Assembly (NCBI RefSeq): GCF_038502225.1
Contig: NC_091298.1
Location: forward strand, 47,623,650-47,687,649
DNA: 64,000 bases
Direction of reading: 5' to 3'
From: Cherax quadricarinatus
Taxonomy: Eukaryota; Arthropoda; Malacostraca; Decapoda; Parastacidae
Below, piece after piece: positions 1-9,582 of the stretch. The stretch's first letter is position 1, and each line of letters starts with the position of its first letter. Both the position numbers and the translations under genes were made by a program. The notes below the pieces were generated by a model. That model saw only the letters and a list, made by a program, of their open reading frames with translations. It searched no databases and was not told where the DNA came from.

Positions 1-483
1 ATTGAAATAATGGCTATAAAAATGCATTTGCTTTTTGGCGGGGCCACCTTACCTCAGTGCAAGATCACCAATGTGTCAGTAATAATAATAATGATAATAA
101 TAATCAGGGTGAGTGGAGGGGTGAGGATGTTGCAGTTTGAAAAGTTATCTGAACTGTGTTATCAGCACACTTGTAGTAAGACTGCGAATGAATGAAATAT
201 GGTGACTGCATCCTTATTTATATCTGAGCCACCCAGCCTTGGTTGGAGACAGCCATTGTTTTTAAAAATATTAAAAGTTATCAATAAGAGTATTTATTGC
301 TCTATACTAATCATGTTGTCAGTAACTACTACAGTACTCTAATGATGGTGTCATCAGTAACTACTATAATAGGACAGTTAATGGCACGAGTTACTGACAA
401 GTTGGTAGAGTGGAAACACACAAATGCAGTTATATAAAATCCTTGACAGCTTTTTGCATACACATTGGACTTTGCCAAGTAAC
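1..483. other. No gene; AT-rich start, possible old RTE tail
   Basis: I see no credible coding region here. Around 28-62 there is a short stretch resembling the RTE-1 3' tail (ctttttgg, then ccacc, then acctcagtg), followed by an (ATA)n run at about 80-105. It may be a very old tail copy, but the match is short. The rest looks like ordinary AT-rich sequence. Confidence 0.4.
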
Positions 484-2118
484 AGAAGGTAAAAATGTGA
501 CCAGCTAGTAGAAGTGGTGAAGATGGTGAAGGTGTGACCAGTTAGTAGTAGTGATGAAGATAGTGAATGTGTGACCAGCTACTGATAGTGTTGAGGATGG
601 TGAATGTGTGACCAGCTACTGGTAGTGGTGAGGATGGTGAATGTGTGACCAGCTAGTAGTAGTAGTAGTGAAGATGGCGAACATATGACCAGCTAGTAGT
701 AGTGGTGAAGTTGGTGAATGTGTGACCAGCTAGTAGTGGTGAATGCGTGACCAGCTAGTAAAAATGGTGAATGTGTGATCATCTAGTAGTAGTGAAGATG
801 AATGTGTGACCAGCTTGTGCTATTGGTGAAGATCATGAATATGTGAGCAGCTAGTAGCAGTGGTGAAGATGGTAAACATGTGACCAGCTAGTAAAGACAG
901 TGAACGTGTGACCAGCTAGTAGTGGCGAAGACAGTTCATGTGTGACCAGTTAGTAATAGTGGTGAAGATCATGAATGTATGACCAGCTAGTAGTAGTGGT
1001 GAAGATGGTAAATGTGTGACCAGCTAGTAGTAGATGTGAAGATGGCAAAAGTGTGATCAGCTAGTAGTGGTGAAGATGGTAAACGTGTGACCAGCTAGTA
1101 GTGCCGAAGACAGTTCATGTGTGACCAGTTAGTAATAGTGGGGAAGATCATGAACGTATGACCAGCTAGTAGTAGTGGTGAAGATGGTAAATGTGTGACC
1201 AGCTAGTAGTAGATGTGAAGATGGCAAAAGTGTGATCAGCTAGTAGTGGTGAAGATGGTAAATGTGTGACCAGCTAGTAGTAGATGTGAAGATGGCAAAT
1301 GTGTGATCAGCTAGTAGTGGTGAAGATGGTAAATGTGTGACCAGCTAGTAGTAGATGTGAAGATGGCAAAAGTGTGATCAGCTAGTAGTAGATGTGAAGA
1401 TGGCAAATGTGTGATCAGCTAGTAGTGGTGAAGATGGTAAACGTGTGACCAGCTAGTAGTGCCGAAGACAGTTCATGTGTGACCAGTTAGTAATAGTGGG
1501 GAAGATCATGAACGTATGACCAGCTAGTAGTAGTGGTGAAGATGGTAAATGTGTGACCAGCTAGTAGTAGATGTGAAGATGGCAAATGTGTGATCAGCTA
1601 GTAGTGGTGAAGATGGTAAACGTGTGACCAGCTAGTAGTGCCGAAGACAGTTCATGTGTGACCAGTTAGTAATAGTGGTGAAGATCATGAACGTATGACC
1701 AGCTAGTAGTAGTGGTGAAGATGGTAAATGTGTGACCAGCTAGTAGTAGATGTGAAGATGGTAAATGTGTGACCAGCTAGTAGTAGATGTGAAGATGGCA
1801 AATGTGTGATCAGCTAGTAATGGTGAAGATGGTAAACGTGTGACCAGCTAGTAGTAGTGGTGAAGATGGTAAACATGTGACCAGCTAGTAGTAGTTGTGA
1901 AGATGGTAAACATGTGACCAGCTAGTAGTAGTTGTGAAGATGGTAAACATGTGATCAAATAGTAGTAGTGGTGAAGATGGTAAACGTGTGACCAGCTAGT
2001 AGTAGATGTGAAAATGATAAACGTGTGATCAGCTGGTAGTAGCGGTGAAGATGGTAAACGTGTGACCAGCTAGTATTAGTGGTGAAGATGGTGCATATGT
2101 GATCAGCTAGTAGTGGAA
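484..2118. repeat. Minisatellite, ~36-40 bp unit with 179-bp higher-order repeat
   Basis: About 1.6 kb of degenerate tandem repeats. The basic unit reads roughly gtgaccagctagtagtagtg followed by gtgaagatggtaaatgt. A marker variant (gccgaagacagttcatgtg) recurs at 924, 1103, 1461 and 1640, giving spacings of 179, 358 (2 x 179) and 179 bp. Blocks of about five units were therefore amplified together. Variation is mainly gain or loss of agt triplets and acc/atc changes. I see no long ORF of interest and no spacers of the CRISPR kind. Confidence 0.93.
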
Positions 2119-2166
2119 AAAATCTCACTAATAAAGGCTTCCACATAACTGCATTTATGTCACTTT

Positions 2167-2405
2167 ACCAACCAGTATGTTTTTTTTATTAACACATCAG
2201 CCAAATTCCACTGAGGCAGGGTAACCCAAAAAAGAAGAAACACTTTTACCATCACTCACTCCCTTACTGTCTTGCCAAAGGTGTGCCCAAGCTACAGTTC
2301 AAAAACTGCTACATATCTCCACCACTCCTTCAGAGCACAGGCTCTATTTTTCACTTCCAGCACTCAAATCTGTTTAACCAGTGTTTCTGAATCCTTTCAT
2401 AAATG
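2167..2405 (-). mobile_element. RTE-1-like 3' UTR fragment (diverged)
   Basis: On the minus strand this stretch ends in a poly-A run (poly-T at 2168-2176 on the plus strand) preceded by the tail signature ggttaccctgcctcagtgga. Further inside it keeps the order of blocks seen in the RTE-1 3' UTR at 12507-12840: a gattcagaaacac block, a ctccaggactc-like block, and a tgaaagtg-like block. It contains no coding sequence. It looks like an older subfamily, truncated at its 5' end within the UTR. Confidence 0.7.
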
Positions 2406-3240
2406 CAACCAGTATAATACTCTAATAATTGTGTAATTAGTAGCTCCTGTGGTCATGTCAGGACTGACAGACAAACAGGTAGGGACAAGAGGATGGGGTG
2501 TAATCAGAGATATACCGCTGACAGTAATGATTGCAAAAATTGAGAATGTGTTATACAGCTGATGCCTTCAATGAAAATTATATTTAGTTAATCTTTGAAA
2601 GTTTAGTGAATGCTTTATCCATGTAATATAAATTTTTGCCGGTAGTTCATCCGTGTAATGTAAATTTATGCCCCCTTCCTCCCAGTAGTTCATCCATATA
2701 ATATAAATTTTTGCCTATCGTTGAATGAATGAATGATGACTGTTTCCTTTGTTTGGACAACTGCTGTGTTAAAAATTTGTAAACTATTTTTTTTACATGG
2801 CTGTCTTGCACTGAGATATTGTGACCCTGTAAGTTGCTTATATCCTTATTTTTTAGTTTTCATTATTGAAAGTGAATTTTTATTTTTTGGGGCAATAGAG
2901 CTTGAATGATTGATGGTCAGTGTGTTTCCTCCTCTGGGTCACCCTACCTGGGTGTAAAGTGGCAGATGTAACAAAAATTAATTATTTTGAAGTTGCAACA
3001 CAGCAAATGTGTGTGTACACAATTATAGTAGAGCAAAATTGAATTTTAAAACATTTTTTGATAGTTTCTTATTCTCATAAACTTCATTGCAGTATGAGAT
3101 AGAAATTATCGTAATTAGGTTAGAAATTAATTCCTACTGTCTGGTGTTTTACACATTTATGTAAACTTCTATAGGGGAAGCAATAGTTTATATAGCTGTA
3201 CACAGGTTTATTGCTTGGTTATGATTATAATAATAATAAA
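2406..3240. other. No gene; AT-rich, one possible ancient RTE tail
   Basis: I find no ORF with recognisable content. At about 2930-2985 the text gggtcaccctacctgggtg followed by ggcagatgt and an A-rich run resembles a decayed RTE-1 3' terminus on the plus strand. An (ATA)n run at 3224-3238 could be an I-type LINE tail. Both are weak calls. Confidence 0.4.
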
Positions 3241-3366
3241 ATGTGTGAGTGAGGTGAAAGTGTTGAATGATGATGAAAGTATTTTCTTTTTGGGGATTTT
3301 CTTTCTTTTTGGGTCACCCTGCCTCGGTGGGAGATGGCCGACTTGTTAAAAAAAAATAATAATAAT
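3241..3366 (+). mobile_element. RTE-1 3' tail, severely 5'-truncated copy
   Basis: About 125 bp nearly identical to the last part of the RTE-1 3' UTR (compare 12733-12850): a gaatgatgatgaaagtattt block, then ggtcaccctgcctcggtggg, then the A-rich end. No coding sequence is left. It lies directly upstream of another RTE-1 copy, with only about 20 bp between them. Confidence 0.88.
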
Positions 3367-3397
3367 ATCTTCATTTACTACAAATACATGTACATGG

Positions 3398-4304
3398 AGT
3401 TGACGTGTCAGCGGATGGATTTATGAAGGATGAGGTTAATCATAGAATTGATGAGGGAAAAAAGGTGAGTGGTGCGTTGAGGTATATGTGGAGTCAAAAA
3501 ACGTTATCTATGGAGGCAAAGAAGGGAATGTATGAAAGTATAGTAGTACCAACACTCTTATATGGGTGTGAAGCTTGGGTGGTAAATGCAGCAGCGAGGA
3601 GACGGTTGGAGGCAGTGGAGATGTCCTGTTTAAGGGCAATGTGTGGTGTAAATATTATGCAGAAAATTCGGAGTGTGGAAATTAGGAGAAGGTGTGGAGT
3701 TAATAAAAGTATTAGTCAGAGGGCAGGAGAGGGGTTGTTGAGGTGGTTTGGTCATTTAGAGAGAATTGATCAAAGTAGAATGACATGGAAAGCATATAAA
3801 TCTATAGGGGAAGGAAGGCGGGGTAGGGGTCGTCCTCGAAAGGGTTGGAGAGAGGGGGTAAAGGAGGTTTTGTGGGTAAGGGGCTTGGACTTCCAGCAAG
3901 CGTGCGTGAGCGTGTTAGATAGGAGTGAATGGAGACGAATGGTACTTGGGACCTGACGATCTGTTGGAGTGTGAGCAGGGTAATATTTAGTGAAGGGATT
4001 CAGGGAAACCGGTTATTTTCATATAGTCGGACTTGAGTCCTGGAAATGGGAAGTACAATGCCTGCACTTTAAAGGAGGGGTTTGGGATATTGGCAGTTTG
4101 GAGGGATATGTTGTGTATCTTTATATGTGTATGCTTCTAGACTGTTGTATTCTGAGCACCTCTGCAAAAACAGTGATAATGTGCGAGTGTGGTGAAAGTG
4201 TTGAATGATGATGAAAGTATTTTCTTTTTGGGGATTTTCTTTCTTTTTTGGGTCACCCTGCCTCGGTGGGAGACGGCCGACTTGTTGAAAAAAAAAAAAA
4301 AAAA
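3398..4304 (+). mobile_element. RTE-1 5'-truncated copy with target-site duplication
   Basis: A dead-on-arrival LINE insertion. It begins inside the C-terminal region of the RTE-1 ORF (equivalent to about 11946) and continues through the 3' UTR into a poly-A tail ending at about 4304. The 10-bp direct repeat atgtacatgg at 3388-3397 and 4305-4314 is a clean target-site duplication. The inserted sequence is very close to the 9.16-12.86 kb copy, so the insertion is young. It appears to have landed in the tail region of the SINE that continues at 4315. Confidence 0.93.
3405..3956 (+). pseudogene. RTE-1 ORF C-terminal fragment (post-RT region)
   Basis: 183 codons equal to the C-terminal end of the RTE-1 polyprotein, lying beyond the reverse transcriptase catalytic core. 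It contains the family motif YGCEAWVV, the LLRWFGHLERI motif and the basic RGRGRPRKGW stretch, and ends at the same stop as the longer copy. It differs from 11955-12507 at only a few residues. Endonuclease and RT catalytic motifs are absent because of 5' truncation, so it cannot make an active protein. Confidence 0.9.
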
Positions 4305-4314
4305 ATGTACATGG

Positions 4315-4590
4315 TATACAGGCCTAGCTGACATCAATGACATAGTACTATATAGAAATCCCCTTGTTATGCTGGGCATTACGGGCAAATTAGGTCAGTT
4401 TTGTCCCAGGATGCGACCCACACCAGTCGACTAACACCCAGGTACCCATTTTAAACTGATGGGTGAACTGGGACAGCAGGTGTCTTATGGAAACATGTCC
4501 CTAATGTTTTCCAGCCGTACCGGAGAAGATTCAAACCTCGGACCTCAGTGTGTGAGCTGAGTGTGCTAGCAGTCAAGCTACGGGACACCT
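4315..4590 (-). mobile_element. tRNA-derived SINE (SINE-1)
   Basis: Read on the minus strand, the head has a tRNA-like promoter: an A-box-like stretch tagcttgactgctagcaca near 4565-4583 and a B-box-like gaggtttgaatctt near 4528-4541. The middle holds ggtacctgggtgttagtcg, a block shared with the different SINE at 24.6 kb. The 3' part (gacctaatttgcccgtaatg and onward) differs from that SINE. It would be transcribed by RNA polymerase III and mobilised by a LINE; the partner is not evident. The tail may continue across the RTE-1 insertion into 3367-3387. Confidence 0.8.
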
Positions 4591-6017
4591 GTAGCTGTAC
4601 ATTATCTGTAATTACTATTATCTAATCATTCTACAAGCAGCCTCTAGTCTAATACATCCACTATATTTTTACACATTCCTACTTCTGTGGTCTGCTTCTT
4701 TACTGTGCTCTTTCTATCATTCTTATTTATATACCTTCTGAGGATATTAATGTGTATAGAGGTAGAGGTCTTAACTAATATATCAGCATCAATCAAAAAT
4801 ATTTGTTAACTGCTCTAGCATTGTAAAAAAAATTCCTCACTTCAACTCAATAAATTTAAATTTAAAAGTCATATAGGTGGGATGTAGTCTTATTTTTCAC
4901 GAACTGTATTTTGTATGGGAAAAGTACAAATATTGGGTAGAAGAATGTAGGTTGTCTTTGCACTTGCTTTTATATTGAAAAATTTAGTATATAATTCTTT
5001 AAGTTTTTTATGTATGCAAGTTTGTATTGGGTCCTACTTGGTGTTTTTCATATGGGCTTCTATATTAATTTCTGATATTCCAGTGTATTACTTGGTTTGA
5101 TTGCACACACAAGTAAAATTATGTACCTTGCTAAGGGCAGGATCATTTGGAGCTCTGCACACTACCACAGTTGCATTTATGTGAATGTTAAATATTCTTC
5201 TGGCAGACTTTTACCCAAATCCCAGATTCCTGTTTAGTCACGTATTCACTGTATAATTCAGTGTAAGAAACAATTTCATGGTCTCAGATTATATGGCATC
5301 TGTCTGATGGATAAAAGTCTTAATACTGTGGCAGTAATAATTCACAATTAACCTATATGGAGAGAAAAATTTAGACTACATTTCAGTCTGTCCTGAACTA
5401 TTATCAAGTTATGACATTTGTCTCCTAAATTAAACGATAAACTCATGTTTCACATAAAATGCTTTATGTATTGTAATTATCTCAGTGAAAGTAATTCATG
5501 AGCATACATTTCAGTAGTAATTGTTAAACAATATTTCAACATAAAGATTATCTTTTTTATAATTAACAAACAGGTTCATTTTCTTTTTGAAGGTAACTTC
5601 CCAGTAGCATTTTTTAACAAAGTAGGTCCTTTGTATTATAAAATATACAGTTTATATTGTATAAAATTTAGTTAGCAGTATTGAGCATTTTGATCTGACA
5701 TTCAAGTTGTTTTCCAGTTAATGTTAGAAAGATAAAATATAGTTTATTCTAGAATAACATACGACAAAAAGTACTTACATTTCTTACCCAAGCAGTAAAA
5801 TCATTAATGATGATGAAAAGGGAGACAACTTGGATGGCAGTAAGTGTGCAAGTTTATTGTATTGAACTTGCTTACAATTTTAAAATCAGTATTCATCCAC
5901 TGTACAAACCACATCATTACCAAAAGAAGATCCTGCTTGTGTTGTTTCAATTTTGTAATTAGTGTAATAAGTTTTAAGAATTGTATAATACATTTTTATA
6001 TAAGCTTGTATGTTATT
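4591..6017. other. No gene seen; AT-rich sequence
   Basis: About 1.4 kb without a credible ORF, tail signature or tandem repeat. Small open frames (for example 5844-6026) have low-complexity, AT-driven translations and no recognisable motif. This is the longest stretch of possibly unique host sequence in the left half of the window. Confidence 0.6.
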
Positions 6018-6073
6018 GCCCTATAAGACCCTTATGGATTTAGCACTTGGTTGGAATTATAATAATAATAATC
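6018..6073 (+). mobile_element. I-type LINE 3' tail, degenerate
   Basis: The text ccctataagacccttatgg, then atttagcacttgg, then an (ATA)n run is a diverged form of the 3' end of the I-group LINE at 6336-7927 (minus strand), whose tail reads cccttgtggcttagcacttc followed by tttttgattataataat. Only about 55 bp is present. It would be an extremely 5'-truncated copy. Confidence 0.6.
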
Positions 6074-6157
6074 TATAAAATATGGGTTTAGTGCCTTGTA
6101 AACATGATGATTATCCTGTAAGAAAGAAAATGGAGAAGCCTTAAAGCCTACACATTA

Positions 6158-6312
6158 ACTACTGTAGTAAACAGTGTCACTACTGTAGTAAACTATCATT
6201 ACTGTAGTAAACTGTATCATTACTGTAGTAAACTGTATCATTACTGTAGTAAACTGTATCATCACTGTAGTAAACAGTATCTTTACTGTAGTAAACTGTA
6301 TCACTACTGTAG
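6158..6312. repeat. Minisatellite, ~21-22 bp unit
   Basis: About seven copies of a unit reading atcattactgtagtaaactgt, with small variations (atcactactg, atctttactg, aacagt). Copy number and unit are directly visible. No coding or regulatory role is suggested by the sequence. Confidence 0.9.
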
Positions 6313-6335
6313 TGAGCAGCAGAAAAACGGAATGT

Positions 6336-7927
6336 AGATTATTATTATTATTATAATCAAAAAGAAGTGCTAAGCCACAAGGGCTATGCAGCGCTGCAGG
6401 GTAGGGAAGGAAGCAAGGGTACTGGGCAGTAGAAGGGGGGAGGGATGATCAGTAGGTTACAGAAAACAGCAGGGCAGGGGATAGTGCAGGGTAGAGGGCA
6501 GCAAGAGATTGAGGTAGAAAGGGCTGAAGGTATCATCAGAGTTTGTGAAGTAAGTCAATTGTTGTCAAAAAGTCAATGAGAGAGTCCGGATGCAAGGTGG
6601 GTCCATCAGTGAGAAAGGAAGGTAAAGAGAGAGCAGCGGAGCAAAGACGATGTTGGAGGTATATTCTGCGTGCTCGTTGATAAAGTGGGCAGTCTAATAG
6701 AATGTGGCTAACCGATAATGGAACCTGACAATTCTCACAGAGAGGAGCAGGGCGCCTCTCCATGAGATAACCATGAGTAAGACGAGTATGGCCAATGCGA
6801 AGACGGGAGAGTAGTCTCCCAACCTCTGCACTGGTGACAAGAAGACGGCCAGTAACCTATACTCGGTTTAATAGATTGAAGTTTGTTACCGAGCAGAGTA
6901 GACCAACGTTGTTGCCAACGGGTGTGAAGGTGGGTAGCTATTGCAGCAAAATAGTCCGTAAATGGAACACCTCTATATGAAACTGGTAGGTCATGTACTG
7001 CTGACCGCGCAGCAGTGTCTGCCTGTTAATTGCCCTGTACGTCAACATGACCAGGGATCCAACAAAAAACAATATCTTTATGCTTGGAAGAGATGCGGCG
7101 TAGCCAAAGTTGGATACGGAGGACTAAGGGGTGAGGTGTATCAAATTTCTGTATAGCCTGTAAGCACTAAGGGAGTCTGAGACGACCACAAATGATGACA
7201 CAGGCATAGATGCAATACGGATAAGCGTTGCAAGAATGGCATACAATTCAGCAGTAAAGATACTAGCTGAAGATAGTAAATGCCCTCGTACGACGCTGTC
7301 CGGAAACACTGCTGTGAATCCTACGCCGTCAGAAGACTTAGAGCCATCTGTGTACACTGCAATGGCTTGAGAATGAGAGTGGAAGTGGTCAAGAAAAAGA
7401 GAGCGGGAAGCTACCATAGACAGTTGGGCTTTCGAGCAAGGGAGTGAGAAAGAACAGACTCGAACAGCTGGAACTTTCCAGGGGGGTAGGGAAAAGGGAG
7501 ATGCTACATGAACATAGAGAGGTGGTAATTGAAGAGAAGACAACAGCGAATCTCCCAGGCACTGATCCTGTCGACCTCGCATTGTGTTCTGAGTGATAGA
7601 TATCTGCATTGTTCATGTGTGGTGAGTTGTGTGATATCATCTGCATATACTAATGTGTGTTGTGATGTGCGGGGTCTGGTATGTCATTCATGTAAAGGAT
7701 GCATAGAAGAGGAGAGAGCACGGAGCCTTGGGGTACTCCTGCATGAAGGGTGAAGGAGTCGGAGAGACAGTTTCGTAACTTAATTCTCGCTGTACAGTCA
7801 TCAAGGAAGTTACGTAATAACTTTTTGACGTCCAGAGGAAGATCAAAAAGGTTATATAGCTTGTACTTGTGCCCCGAGTACCAGACCGCATCAAATGCTT
7901 CTCCATGTCCTTAACAACCAGGGCCAT
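6336..7927 (-). mobile_element. I/Nimb-like LINE with RNase H, 5'-truncated, 3' (TAA)n
   Basis: A minus-strand non-LTR element ending at about 6336 in the tail tttttgattataataataat, a TAA-type tail typical of the I clade. Reading from 7927 it holds, in order, a reverse transcriptase core, an RNase H domain and a C-terminal zinc knuckle. The 5' part of RT, the endonuclease and ORF1 are missing. Its tail matches the solo tails at 6018, 23035, 23686, 36731, 45509 and 57780, so this family has been active repeatedly here. The upstream flank from 7928 is unrelated. Confidence 0.85.
6500..7925 (-). pseudogene. I-type LINE ORF2 fragment: RT core, RNase H, zinc knuckle
   Basis: The minus-strand pieces read in order. 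An RT A-box (DMEK, then after a one-base slip FDAVWY) lies near 7880. A GVPQGSVLSPLL block lies at about 7715-7745 and the catalytic YADD at 7637-7650. RNase H follows with YTDGS near 7341-7361, the FTAELYAI helix near 7230-7260 and a VSDS block. A C-x2-C-x7-H-x4-C knuckle (CENC...SHILLDCP) lies near 6700-6750. The pieces fall in at least three frames, so several frameshifts separate them. The enzyme would copy element RNA and remove the RNA strand, but this copy cannot. Confidence 0.85.
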
Positions 7928-8633
<706 letters not shown>

Positions 8634-8651
8634 TATATATATATATATTCT

Positions 8652-8974
8652 TCTTCTTTCAACGTACCAGCCGTATCCCACTGAGGTGGGGTGGCCCAAA
8701 AGAAAAAACTGAAGTTTCTCCTTTTAAATTTAGTAATATATACAGGAGAAGGGGTTACTAGCCCCTTGCTCCCGGCATTTTAGTCGCCTCTTACGACACG
8801 CATGGCTTACAGAGAAAGAATTCTGTTCCACTTCCCCATGGAGATAAGAGGAAATAAACAAGAACAAGAATTAGAAAGAAAATAGAACAAAACCCAGAGG
8901 GGTGTGTATATATATGCTTGTACATGTATGTGTAGTGTGACCTAAGTGTAAGTAGAAGTAGCAAGACTTACCTG

Positions 8975-8977
<3 letters not shown>
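8652..8977 (-). mobile_element. Short internally deleted RTE-1 derivative, copy 2
   Basis: A longer relative of copy 1. On the minus strand it starts in the more upstream RTE-1 5' UTR (cttgctacttctacttacac and ggtcacactacacatac; compare 9313-9352), passes through ccatggggaagtggaacaga and the ggctagtaacccc hairpin, and ends with the 3' tail (gggatacggctggtacgttg). Its 5' block is repeated once more at 9005-9060, separated by a short TA run, so the locus has a small local duplication. Non-coding. Confidence 0.83.

Positions 8978-9582
<605 letters not shown>

Noticed and set aside
484..2118. Could the regular repeats be a CRISPR array?
   Set aside because: There are no unique spacers between conserved repeats; the whole sequence is a degenerate tandem minisatellite in a eukaryotic context.
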